Below, one piece after another: positions 1-11,600 of a stretch of 64,000 bases of DNA (within the stretch, counting starts at the first letter, position 1; each line of letters opens with the position of its first letter). The stretch comes from Pelecanus crispus (taxonomy: Eukaryota > Chordata > Aves > Pelecaniformes > Pelecanidae): positions 211,410,583-211,474,582 of the forward strand of contig NC_134643.1 of assembly GCF_030463565.1 (NCBI RefSeq), read 5' to 3'. A program made the position numbers and the translations under genes. The notes under the pieces are model-generated. The model was not told the DNA's origin. It worked only from the letters and a program-made list of their open reading frames with translations, and made no database searches.

Positions 1-3000
1 CATTAGCATGAGAGAGACTCTCTACCCTTCCTGGCTGCTGTGCAAAGCCAACAGCAAATGTGTAATCAAGAAATCTTTGTCTCCTTTCTTAACAGATCTC
101 ATAAGGAATCAAATCCATCTTGGGTTGAAATCCTGGCCACATTGAAAATCTTCAGAAAAGCTGCCACTGACTTTAAGAACATATGGTAATACCTTACTAG
201 ATAAGAGTCAAGGTCTCCATGACAGCCAGCAGCAGATGCTTGGACAGTACAAGGCAAAACATGTACAACATAGGTCTTGCCCTGGCAACTACCTTTAGTG
301 TTTGGACAAACATGTTCATTATTTTATTCATTTTATATCACCTAGGAATGATCAATCCAAGCCCTCAAGTGAAACTAACCTAACATTTGATCTCAGTAGT
401 TTGGGAGAAAAGTGCTGTATTCTTCAGAAATGGGTACAGTAAATATTGTACCATATTCATTCTGAGAAACGAAGAACAAATTTTGTAATTCCAGCAGAAA
501 CAGGACTTTCTGATTCATTCTTATCAGCAGTGAGGAAGAAAAGGTAATCTCTACCTGACCATGTGTTATGGGAGAAGTGATTTCCTTCTCCTGCCTTGGA
601 CTTTCCCCTGAACCCAGAATCCTACAGCCAGGAGAAGCCTACAGGATGCCTCCTCAGTGCTAAGTAATATGCATATTTATTCAGTGAAGGTTTTTAAGAA
701 TGAAAGCAAACTAACCTATGTTTCTCTGATCTTTGTAGTTTGCTCTAAGACTTTCAGCAGCCAATGAAGTTTTTCAAATTCATCTGTTTTCAAAACAGAC
801 AAAAGAAAAAGGGTGTAGTTTTGTTTCTTCTTATTTGAGACTTTAAATAAACAGGTATCATCTTTCTATTATTTGAATCATAAACAATTGTCTGTTAAAA
901 GTGACTCAGCGTGCTGGATTGAGAAACTTAAACTGCATGCAACATATTAAGGTATATTTTTCTGAATACAAGGATTCTATCACACGTTTTATAACCCCTG
1001 TAGCACAGAAAATATCAAGCAATACCAAAGTTTTCAAAATGCCATGTTAGAGAAAAAAAAAGATCGAAATAAAATGCATCATTTAAGAATATCATGGGTG
1101 TTTTCCTCCATTATTAGAAAAGAATCAAAAAATGTAAAAATTCAAGTGTTAGATCAATTTAATAGTGTGACTGCTACTGTTATTTTTCATTTTCATGGAG
1201 AAATGTTCTAACAACAACAGACCGTTGCACCTGAAGGCATGCCAAATCACCATGCCTTCTACCTTCTAATTTACTCCATTGCCCATTAACAATGTTAATA
1301 AGTAGGCTATCAGAATAGGCATGATACAAAGAATGGGAAACACAAGGAGAATGTATATTTATTTAAGGAGCCTGTGGCTAGTGTGACAACTGCTAAAGAA
1401 GTTCTAGGAAGAGAGAGGAAGAAGGGATGGATGGTGAGCTGAAAAAAGGGAGAGATTGATGTGAGATGGAAGAAGGTTGGTGAAGTGACATCTAGTGAAG
1501 GGGCATGGGATCAGAAACATCAAATGAGTAAGCTGCAAACCTCAAACCTCTTCAAGTTGCCATTGTCACAATGCAAGGGGTTTCCTAAAAGAAAAAGGAC
1601 TGAAGCAATATTTGCAATTTGTTGAAGATCCAGTGAGGCAATTTTGGAGGAAAGTGGGCAAGTGAAGGGCTCTGCCTTTCATCATCACATGCATGCAGAC
1701 CAGGACCTGCTAAGCAGTAGGAGTGCAGACCTGTTAAGTCTTATGCTGGTTCAGAGCTCATATGCTCCCCAGAGTTTTTGGGGGCAGCTACTGATTCTGT
1801 CTGCAAAGAATATTGTGGAACCTTTCCTCTGTCCTTCATCCTGGTATTTCTGATGGTTTCTGGAGGCACAGAAAGGCTATTTGAAACTAATGGTGTCTAT
1901 GGGAATGGATGGAGAGAGACTTTCTCACTCTGAGCTGAGCAGGCAGGTAGGAGGTGCCTCTCTCTTCCCATTGACTACAAAAAGAGATTCAATAGTTATT
2001 TTAAATTGGACACCTCAAGTGTAGATGTCTAAGTGAAACCCACACCCCAATTAGAGGTTGGCTTCTGAATATGTCCATAAGCATCTCAGTGTTGACTAAG
2101 TCTAGCAGCTAGGTGCCTCTCCCATGTTCTAGGTCCAAAGGGTCTCCCAGTTAATAATTTCTCTGGCTAGCTCTTCCACGTCTCCTCCCACCTAGCACAT
2201 GAAGTAATATCTTGGCTACACAGTTGTACCCAGCTTATCCTCTTTCCTTTCTCAAAGTGTGGCTTCAGTAGTAGCAGCTGAAAGATGTCTCAATCTTGGA
2301 AAAAGTTCTGAAATGAAGATCAGAAATAGATGATATAATCCCCGCTGTGGAGGAAGGCATGACCCATGACTTAACATTTTCTACTGTTTTTTTCAAGTGA
2401 CTGGAGCATTTTCTGTTGCCTATTTTAGGATAGGATAAATCATTTCCTAGTGGTGTTTGTCTGTCATGCTTGCCAATAGAGAAAGCACACGTGACTAGCT
2501 AACATTAGAGGAGTGCCTTACTCATGAGCTTGTCGACACTGGTATAGCAATTGGGCAGGGGGGAAGTTTCCCATCTAACTGATTCATACTCGTCTGCCCA
2601 CTCGTCCTCTGATGTATCCACAAAGGAAAACCAAAAAAACCCGTGAAGGCATGTAAATGTAACTGTCTGAATGTTGAATGGCTGGGGTCAGAATGTAGAG
2701 AAGAATAAAAATGTATTTTGAAGAATAAATATGGAGGAATACTACAATAGCCTACAGGGACCATTGGGAAAATTTAAACATTCTAATGATTTCTGAGTTT
2801 GTATCTTGTAAGGATCTCAGACTCTGTCCATGAACAACTGAAAAAAAGTCCTGGGAGAAGAGAGTGAAGATGAACTGTTAAGAATAGAAGTGTGACATCA
2901 AACCATACAGGATCAAGGGGTTACTCTCAGTTACTCATTTCATTGAATAGTATAAAGGGTGGGAAGAAAGAAATTTCCATATTGCTTTGTCAGTAGGCTC

Positions 3001-6000
3001 AACAAGAAGAGAGAATTTGAAGATTAGTGACCATGTAGATCTGAGCTGAGGTCATGATAATTTGTCATAAATTAACAACTACAGGTTTAGAGAGAAAATG
3101 GTCATTTCCAGTTCATTGTTATAGATTTGTCAAAAGGTATAGGTTTTAATTATAATTAGCATTCCTAAACAGCTGTTTGATTCCTCCTTTTTGCTTAATG
3201 CAAATTCATAAGTGCCTAATGACTATTTAATTGCTGTTCATTGTGAAAAAGATTACATTCACATGCAAACAAGCATGCACATCTGAAGAATAAAACTAAT
3301 AAAATGTGATTTTTAATGAAATGTTCTGTGAAGTAGAGAACACAAAAAAGTATCTCTCATCGTTATCTTTGAGTTCAGCACAGTTCTCATCAGACACTAC
3401 ACATAATTACGCTTGTGCATCTTTTAACATGAAACTCAACGTAATTTGATCACTGTGTCATTCAAAAGTTTCACTGCCAAGTCAGGAAGCACAACTTATG
3501 CACTATGAGTGGTGTGACAAATCACACTTGACAAACTGAGATTAGCTGAAGTAAACACTTTAGAAGCAAACATAGCTTGTAACTGCGTCTTCACTAAGTC
3601 TGTGAAGAGCAAACGCATACATTAGCAATCTAATGGTCAAATCCGCAGGTCTGTACACAGATCATTTCCATAACAAGGGCATTTAGAAATCTCTAGTCTG
3701 GGCATATTTGTGTAACTCTTGTCAAATCTGGAGTTGAGGAACTGGGCTGAAAAATTTGATTTGAAAATGTGACTGAGATTCACAGTGGGAAATTCAACCC
3801 GGAAATCTTTTCTTTCGATCACAGAAGGCTGGCATCCTCACTAAATGCTGGTTAACTTAAGAAGTCCTGGGATTTCCCAGGAGGGAACTGGAGCTTTGCA
3901 TTATTAGGTCCTAATTGGAGGAAGTGCTTGCTTCGTTGTTTCATATAACACAGCTGCACATCTATTGAATTTTCTGGACTAGATTTTAATGAACAGTTCA
4001 TTGGCATATAACTTCTTTTTTGTTTCCTCCTTGCTGGGTTTTTAGGGAGGGTAAAAGAAAGGATTGTTATTCTTCTTCCACTAAATTTCAATTAAAATCC
4101 ACTAAACTGATGTGTCCTAATTTCTGTAAATCACATTCTTCTGGATACAATCCAGAAAGTAGGGAATAAGATTGTTCTGGGTCTACTAAGTAGGAGGGCA
4201 GTCAAACAAAACCACTTAATTTACCATGAAACACATTTGGCCACAGTAAGTTCATCCAGCACAAATGGTAAATGCAAATATTTTAACAGAAATTGCTATA
4301 CAAGAGAGTGGGTCAGTACATCCGATATGCTGAACTGCAGAGACTACAAGTTAGGGCCAACTGTGCAGATACAACTTAAAGTTGTCCTTTTGTGTGGTGT
4401 TAGCCTTGTATACACTATTCTTCCTGGGTTGGTCTAAGTCAATGCACAGGGATGAGCCTGTAACACCACAAGGAGTTAAGCATTCAAGCCATGTGTTGAC
4501 ATAGCCTCTTAAAGTTTTGACATTCATGTTATCTCATTTCAAAGACACGGAACTGGTTATACAAACCTCAGTCTCCCAGTCAAAATATCCAAAGTCCCAG
4601 GATCATTTTCCCAGTCAGATCCCATTAGAAAAATGAGGAACCTTCCTTTTCAAAGCATAAGGAACATATTTGAAGGTACAGCTTTATTCCAAGGAAAATG
4701 TCCAAATACCCAAGAATCTAATCTTACAAATACTTACTATCCGGGGATTACCACGTAAGGTGATAAGCACTACATGTCTGGAGCAATATAGTCACCTGAA
4801 GTCTCTCAGTAATAGAAACCTATATTTGGTCATCAGGTTATGAATAAACTCATTTGCTTTAATACTCAAATCAAGCAAACAATTTTGTGAGTGTCCTGGT
4901 GTTTTAGTCAAACAAAGTATTTTGTCTGACCTGAAATGTTTCATTTGCTTTTTAAAAAAAATTAGTTACATGTAGCTTTGAAACGTCATTTTGTAACAAA
5001 GCATAAAACTATTTTGTCTAAAAGTTGTAAAATAACCAAACTTTTGGGAAGGCCTGAAATTATTTAATTAATTCAGGCTGAGTTCACAAATTGTTCTATT
5101 CAACATGAAACTGTATTATTTTAACAGATTAATTATTTCCCTGGGAAAGTTCACTCCGCACTATTTCTGCAGCTGTTTGAAATGTGTTAGCAAAATGCAC
5201 TTTTCTCTGTTTCTGCATTACACATACATTTGCACAAGGTGTATCCACACATTGCCAGCTTTTAGTGGCAAAAGACAAAAGGGGGAAATTTGACTGGACA
5301 GACTCAGTGTTTGGAGTTAATTATTGCTCATTATGTGCAAGTGCTTTTTTCATCAACCTTAAAGTACATTCACAACAACATTCTTCCTAAAATATTTGAT
5401 CCATCTATTATCATGCTGTTATCTCCATAATAATCTTGGGCTCAGGAGTAGACTCAAGCTTATAAAAAATGTAAGTTGGTATAAACCACTTACAGGAAGA
5501 TTGAGTCACATCCATACAGCCAGAGAAAGGCAGTGGGGGAAACTGGTTGTGAGAGGGAATTTCTGTTTGAAGATACAAAGTTAGTAGGTCAGGTTTTTTC
5601 ATTTTGTCAAAATCTGGACTGTATTTTTGCTTAACATTGCAACACAAGTCTGAAGAAATCATGCTTTTCCCTTGGCCAAAGTAGGTACAAACCTTTTCAC
5701 AGCCTGGGAGGCACCGAAATAAAGGTGGCAGGATCTCCAGGTCCCACAAGTGTGATGCTGGGCTCCAAGGAATGCTGAAGACTTTGTGGGCTAAGCTGCA
5801 GGATTCTGCAAATAGCCCTAGTCAAGTTAGTGGGAAAGGGTGGAGTAAGAAGCTGTATGTTATCATCAAGAGTTGATGATATGTGTGAAGCAATGCCTGT
5901 AGTCCTTACTCAGACAAACCAGACAGAAGGCAAATTTGCCTGCAGCAGATGGAGCGGCCTGAACTATCTCCCAGGAATTGATCTGACTCCAGAAGGTCAT

Positions 6001-6734
6001 TTTGGTTCACTAAAAATACAGCTGAAGCCCACATAAGCCAAAAGCAGAACAAGTAACAAGTGCATCAGCTTCAGACTGAACTACCGCGACAGTATGATGA
6101 GTGTTTCTAGTCATCCTGTTAAATGTCAAGGTCTGATTTTGAAATAACCATTGATAAACACCATGTAATTTTTTTTATTATTATTTTCAGGATTAACCTT
6201 AGATACTACAGTAGCATATAAGTAGCTGGGCCTTATTAACACAGGTTGGAGATAGGATTTTCTCTTATCTTTACCAGACTGGTTTCTGTGTCTTCTGACA
6301 CCAATACATGCCTACTTAGGGGCAGATTGGGTCCTGCTAGTTCCCTTCTGTACTTGCAGTGTCCTCCAACTCCCTCCAATGCTTACATTGAGCAAAAACT
6401 CACATCCAGAAATGGCATTGTGTCTTTCAGCGAGATCGCCCAAGATGTGGGTTGGAGTGGTGCATGCGCAGTCTGGGCATGAGGTTTCCTCTGTTCTCCA
6501 GCCCACGTTAACAGTGGTTTCCTGCATGCTACATTCCTTACTCACCTCTCCTCAGTCAGTGCCAATGTAGAATAGAAATGACAAAGAATATATTTGCTCC
6601 TTAATTTGCATTTGATTTTTTTGCCTAAAATGTCAATATTCTTAGATTTTCTTCCAGGTGCTAGATGCTTACCTCTTGTTTTCACTATCTTGTTCCTGAC
6701 ACAAACAACCCCTGAACCTGCCTCTTTCACACAG
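1..6734. other. Intergenic, nothing recognised
   Basis: AT-rich single-copy-looking DNA. Open frames are short (up to 112 codons at 5411-5749, minus) and match no family I know. If the MMP20 relic downstream is correctly read, its exon 1 should have lain in the last few kb here, but I could not find it. Confidence 0.5.
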
Positions 6735-6894
6735 AAATATCTGCAGCAGGTTTATAGCATGGACGACAGTTCTTCAGGGAGAACAAAAGATATGTTCAAC
6801 GTGTCAGAAAGAAGATTAAAGAAATGCAAACTTTCTTTGTGTTTCATATCCCTGGACAGTTGGATGCTCAGAAAGTGACAAAGATGAACAGTCT
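6735..6894 (+). pseudogene. MMP20: MMP20 relic exon 2, first part (propeptide)
   Basis: A pyrimidine tract ending CACACAG (acceptor AG 6733-6734) precedes a frame reading KYLQQVYSMDD, matching the exon 2 start of MMPs (AYLDKYY in MMP20). After a frameshift the frame from 6812 reads KIKEMQTFFVFHIPGQLDA, clearly the propeptide segment KIKELQAFFGLQVTGKLD. The two segments are 77 nt apart, which is not a multiple of three, so the exon cannot be translated. The exon is cut at 6894 by an LTR. Confidence 0.85.
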
Positions 6895-7470
6895 TGTCAT
6901 GGTTTAGCCCAGCCAGCAACTCAGCAACACGCAGCCGCTCGCCCACTCCCCCTGCCCCAATGGGATGGGGGAGAGAATCGGAGGAGTAAGAGTGAGAAAC
7001 ACTCCTGGGTTGAGATAAGAACAGTTTAATAATTGAAATAAAGTAAAATAGTAATGATAACAACAACAGTACAATAATGCTAATAATAATAATATACAAA
7101 GCAAGTGATGCACAATGCAATTGCTCACCACCCGCTGACCAATACTCAAGACAGTTCCCGAGCAGCGATCGCTGCCCCCCCAGCCAACCCCCCCCCCCCC
7201 CTCCCCCCAGTTTCTATACTGAGCATGACACCATATGGTATGGAATAGCCCTTTGGTCAGTTTGGATCAACTATTCTGGCTGTGCCCCCTCCCAGTTTCT
7301 TGTGCCCCTGGCAGAGCATGGGAAGCTGAAACGTCCTTGAGTAGCATAAGCAGTACTTAGCAACAACTAAAACATGAGTGTGTTATCAACGTTCTTCTCC
7401 TACTAAATCCAAAACACAGCACTATGCCAGCTACTGGGAAGAAAATTAACTCTATCCCAGCCCCAGGACA
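6895..7470 (-). mobile_element. Solo ERVL-type LTR inside MMP20 relic exon 2
   Basis: This 576-bp LTR reads 5'-3' on the minus strand and begins TGTCCTGG and ends CATGACA in that sense. It is flanked by the perfect 5-bp target duplication AGTCT (6890-6894 and 7471-7475), which fits ERVL-type integration. It shares its whole length with the other LTRs of this family in the window. The TATA-like box is TATAGAAA and the CRE seen in sister copies is mutated (TGGTGTCA). A C-run expansion lies at about 7187-7206. No internal viral sequence remains, so it arose by LTR-LTR recombination. Confidence 0.95.
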
Positions 7471-7530
7471 AGTCTCAATGTGGAATCCCTAATGTGCAAA
7501 CATAGCAGTTCTCTCTCTCCTCTTGGTTTC
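7471..7530 (+). pseudogene. MMP20: MMP20 relic exon 2, cysteine-switch part
   Basis: Directly after the LTR and its duplicated AGTCT, the frame from 7476 reads QCGIPNVQT then TAG (7503-7505). This lines up with the MMP activation motif PRCGVPDVANY. The Cys codon TGT is at 7479-7481. Joining across the LTR leaves 8 nt where MMP20 has 9, so there is a further 1-nt loss. Similarity fades after about 7515. Confidence 0.8.
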
Positions 7531-10284
7531 ATATGAATATGAGGGCTTGCTGTTTGTCATCCTTACACACTGGCTGCAAACTAATACTGAATCCATTGCT
7601 TTAGAGATGTAGAATGGTAACACAGCAGAAAGGTGTCCTGTTTTTGATAATACCTAAAATACTTCACTCCAATGAAAAATTAATTTAAAAAATAGAAAAT
7701 CTATTCAGCAAATTGAATATGGTATCACACTTCTGCAGTGTTACTGCAATTGCCATAGTCATACTCACATAACCTCACATCTTTCAGAATCTTAAAGAAA
7801 CATTAACTAATACAACTTCAAAATATACTTCTACATTAATAAATTGAAGCAAGAAAAAAGTAATAACCACAGTGTACAGATGAGCTCTATATAGCATGTA
7901 CCTGTACCATGCACATATATAGCATATACCATGTACCAGCCATCACCATCCTGGTATACCCAGTATAGCTCTCTGCTTGGGCCTCTCTCATTCCCCAGTG
8001 CAACTGCTTCTACCTGAACTATTTTCTTGGGAATCAATCTGAGCATCACTTCCTGGTCTTGCATTGTTAACATACATGTTCCTTTTAACACATAATATCT
8101 GAATATATGTTTTGACTCTCAGAAGTGCTGGTCAGAAGAGAGATGATGAAGCTTTAACAATGTCTCTGCTTGCTTTGTCATTGTGAAGACATAATATGAT
8201 GACGTCATTCAAAACATCCATAAACTGACACAGCTAGACTTTTTTTCAGAATCAATTGAACAATAAAATACCACTGGATGTAATTCAAAAGCAAAGGCCC
8301 TTTTGCTCTGTTAGTTAGTGCATTGCTATTATTATAATCCAAAGTAAGTATATGAAAAAAATCTGACTCAGTATTTTGCTTCTACAGATAGAATAAGAAG
8401 AGATATGGATGCTGAGCATTTTTAGGGAAAAAAGAAGTTTCTAACAAGCCAGTCTTAAAAACTATTTCCTGAAGCCACGTAGTCAGTCAAAATCCTTCCT
8501 GGATCAGCCTTCATTGATCAGAGTAATTAGACCATTAGGCAATGCTATTTAGTTTCATGGTCACTACAGAACAGGAGCAGGATTTCAAAGCATGGGGCCA
8601 AATGCCAACTTTTTTTGCCTGTCTATTAAACAGAGTGTAACCTTTTCTCTGTGATATGGGTAGACTTTGAGCAGTGGTCCATATCTTTGTCACCTTGATT
8701 TAAGATTGAAATGCACCACTACCTTCAGAGCACAATGAATTCATATTAAGGAAAAGGTAAAGAAGATACTTTGTGTCATTCTGTTTAAACAATACCTAAA
8801 AGTAGATTACAGTAACTCTTCAGGAGGAAAAATACTTGCAGCTTCCTTATGTCTCCAGACAATTTCCCCCAAACAAAGGGAATTTCCAGTGTCAATTTCT
8901 AACTGGTTTGGATGTGCTTAGTACTACTTGTATGAGGCTGTAAACAAAGCAGAACTTCCTAGACCAGAGAATAAAATATTTGTATATCAATACTGATATT
9001 TTTGGAACTTTCCTTATATGCAATGATACAGACCTGCACCAGGAAGAAGTGAATCAAATATTCAAAGCATGTCTTCGGAACTCAAGGAACGTGAGACCTC
9101 TGAACTCTGTGTAACTGCAGAGTGAGGACACTGATGTCAGAATAACCACTGTTTCTAAAAGTGTTTGCTTTTCCTGTGTGTTTTTGTAAATCACCTGTCC
9201 AAAAGACATTTTGAAGTGAGAGATTTTCTTCTAAGAAAAGTGATGAGAATCTTCATGCTATGTCACCTTCTCATGCAAGCACTGCTGAGGAAGGACAACT
9301 TGTCTCAGTCATATAAGGTATAAGCTCCAAAAGAACTCCAAGTGCCAGCCACAGCAAAATACCAAAACCCAAACCTAAGTGATTTAATTAAAAACAGTGC
9401 ACAGAAGTCCTTAATTGTACACAGTATGTTTCAGTTTTACAGATACCAAAAGGTGCCTAACATTAAGAAGAATTTCATCTGTGAATCTTTGATGCACAAT
9501 AAATACCATTGAACCAAGCAGTTCCTGCTCCCAAAGCAGTGTCCCCAGCATGCCAGCTGGAATGCTGCCTCTCTTCTCCCTCCAGCTGCTGTCACCTCTC
9601 CTGCTGTGTCCTACAGAGCAGGGAGGTCTGCAGAACCAGGCAAGGGATGCTCTGCCCTCAAGTCCTTCAGCTCATCTTCCACCCACAAGAGAGGAAGAGA
9701 ACAATAGAAAGGAATCCTCACACAAAGGAGTAGGTTAATGGGAAGATATTTAAATAAGTTACCTAAGTCTTGGAACTCACACAAATTGTTTTCAGTGTTT
9801 AGAAACACATACATGCATATGTATGAAAGAAAGCCTTTTAAAGGCTGAAATTCTTACCCAACCTCGGTCATAGTCATCTCCTTTCTAGACATGTAAAAGT
9901 TTGGTGTGTAGTCTGGATTCCATCAATGGCCACTAGTGAGAGAACAAGAGATTCAAAGGGTCCTTCAGCCCACCTATTGTGCCTCTTATCATGTAACAGG
10001 ATTATTATCTTCTTGGCAGTGACTGTCCCTTTATATTTGACCATACAGAGAACCTGAAGAATGAGATACGATGGATTTCAGATGACTAAAGTGTGATGAC
10101 GAAAATATTTAAATCACATGTTTCTGGCTCTTCTAGAAGGTTCCCTTCTCTTGAACCAATTGCATTGGTTTGAATGGCACAAGGCAATCAAAATGTGCAT
10201 TAAGGAAAAAAACAGAGGTTCCTTTTGTAAATATGATTGGGCATAAAGGGGTGAGAATGAGAGAGGGACATGGCACGAGAATGC
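7531..10284. other. Intergenic or pseudogene intron; possible exon 3 trace only
   Basis: Mostly AT-rich sequence with no recognised repeat. The only hint of coding ancestry is the weak exon 3 candidate at 8131-8213. The frames at 9509-9738 and 7831-8091 match nothing known to me. Confidence 0.4.
8131..8213 (+). pseudogene. MMP20: Possible MMP20 relic exon 3 (weak)
   Basis: Short blocks such as CTCTG..GCTTTGTCA followed by GAAGACATAATATGATGACG resemble the end of MMP exon 3 (protein PLSFV, then EADIMISF), with about 15 nt missing between blocks. It lies in the expected order between relic exons 2 and 5. The match is by eye, short and AT-rich, and may be chance. Confidence 0.25.
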
Positions 10285-10340
10285 TAAATCATTATGCATT
10301 CTTGCACTATTTGCTAGGAGATGGACACCTTAGGAGAATC
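10285..10340 (+). pseudogene. MMP20: Possible MMP20 relic exon 4
   Basis: The frame from 10290 reads HYAFLHYLLGDGHL, which aligns with the MMP exon 4 segment [15 protein letters not shown] with a one-codon gap. In active MMPs this segment carries two structural-zinc His residues. DNA blocks ATGCATT, TTGCAC, GGAGAT and ACAC agree. It is in the right order and strand, 1.2 kb before relic exon 5. Confidence 0.42.
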
Positions 10341-10416
10341 TATTTACCACTGCCCTTAGAAATTCATTCCTGGCAGCTCCCTAAGTTGGGGGAAAAGATG
10401 TCTTTAATCAGTCCAT

Positions 10417-10948
10417 TGTCCTGGTTTCAGCTGGGATAGAGTTAATTTTCTTCCTAGTAGCTGACATAGTGCTGTATTTTGGGTTTAGTTTGAGAATGAT
10501 GCTGATAACACACTGATGGTTTAGTTGTTGCTAAGTAGTACTTACACTAGTCAAGGACTTTTTCAGCTTCCCATGCTCTGCCAGGGGCACAAGAAACTGG
10601 GAGGGGGCACAGCCACAATAGTTGACTCAAACTGGCCAAAAGGCTATTCCATACCATGTGACGTCATGCTCAGTATATAAACTGGGGGGGAGTTGGCTGG
10701 GGGGCAGCAATCGCTGCTTGGGAACTGGCTGGGTGTTGGTCAGCGGGTGGTGAGCAATTGCATTGTGCATCACTTATTTTCTATATTATTATTATTATTA
10801 TCCTTTTCTGTCCTATTAAACTGTCTTTATCTCAACCTATGAATTTTATGGGTTAAACCAGTAGGCAGCTAGACACCACACAGCCTCTCACTTCCCCTCT
10901 GCCCAATGGGATGGGGGAGAGAATCAGAAAAAAAAAAAAAAAAAAGTA
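10417..10948 (+). mobile_element. ERVL-type solo LTR with inverted 3' end
   Basis: It starts TGTCCTGGTTTCAGCTGGGA and follows the family consensus to about 10849, including a perfect CRE TGACGTCA (10659-10666) 7 bp upstream of TATATAA (10674-10680) and ATTAAA (10815-10820). The last ~98 bp (10850-10948) is present in reverse orientation: GGTTAAACCAGTAGGCAGC to GGGGGAGAGAATCAG plus 18 A (10928-10945) is what other copies show only when read antisense. No target duplication was found around the outer ends. Confidence 0.9.
10659..10680 (+). promoter_or_regulatory. LTR CRE and TATA box
   Basis: Perfect palindromic CRE TGACGTCA followed after 7 bp by TATATAA. This is the core promoter of the ERVL-type LTR family. 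CREB/ATF binding is inference from the motif. Confidence 0.6.
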
Positions 10949-11518
10949 CAATTCTTTCCCTTTAGGAAGGATTTTTACTGCTTCCTTCCAGTTTCTAGCT
11001 CAGGCCAGGAACAGATTTATCTGCATGGAAGATTTAGGGTTATTGCACAAATTCTCAGTAGTTGTCATTCATTAGCCCCTCTCATCTCCCCATCCACAGT
11101 GCTGCTGCATCTGACCAAAAATATACATCTCCTTTGAAGTGCTCACCATTGAAACATATCCCTCCTCTCAAATCCTTTTCCAGATGTGTTCCTAATTTCA
11201 GGCCAAATTTGACTGTCCCCAAGGAAATTACTGCAGGGCTGGTACCCCAGGAAACTGCAGGCAAACACATAACAGAACTCAAGGACAACAATTAAAGAAA
11301 CTCTTTTCTATGTGCTATGAAGAAATTCAAAATAGATGATCACAACTCTGCCTTCTAGTCTTAAAATCCTAAGTTCCATGTGTTTTGTTTACTACAATAT
11401 ATCACAGAAGACCGAAATTAGTCATCTGTGAAACAACATAAGTTTCTTACCAAAACCAAACTATACTTTCAAATCTGATGTTAAGCCTAATGGATTTTTT
11501 TTTTTTTTCTTTTGTTAG

Positions 11519-11600
11519 GACAGGATCTGTTCAGCAGGGTAGGATAGCTCATGAATTTGACCATTCTCTTGGACAAGCCACTCCAAGGATGCAGACTCTC
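11519..11600 (+). pseudogene. MMP20: MMP20 relic exon 5 (zinc-binding helix)
   Basis: A long T-rich tract ending TTGTTAG (AG 11517-11518) is a good splice acceptor. From 11547 the frame reads AHEFDHSLGQA, matching the MMP zinc motif AHEFGHALGLAHS. The first two zinc His residues and the catalytic Glu are still visible, but the Gly between them is Asp, and the third His is lost in a small deletion just after 11576. About 27 of 31 bases match the same stretch of the intact MMP7 exon 5 at 32594. It cannot encode an active enzyme. Confidence 0.85.

Larger units (their letters stand above)
6735..11600 (+). pseudogene. MMP20: Decayed MMP20 (enamelysin) pseudogene, exons 2-5 region
   Basis: MMP20 is the enamel-matrix metalloproteinase; birds lack teeth and the gene is known to be inactivated in them. 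Here a set of MMP-like exon relics lies on the + strand upstream of MMP7, which is where MMP20 sits in other amniotes. Exon 2 (6735 onward) and exon 5 (11519-11600) are clear from splice-acceptor context and protein-level similarity. Exons 3 and 4 are weak candidates in the right order between them. The frame is broken by at least two frameshifts, a stop, loss of the second metal-binding region and a solo LTR insertion. Assignment to MMP20 rather than another MMP rests mainly on position. I could not convincingly find hemopexin exons 6-10 downstream. Confidence 0.75.

Noticed and set aside
6381..6450. GCTTACATTGAG and CAAGATGTGGG as an alternative MMP exon 2
   Set aside because: The distance between blocks is half that expected, and a far better exon 2 relic begins at 6735.
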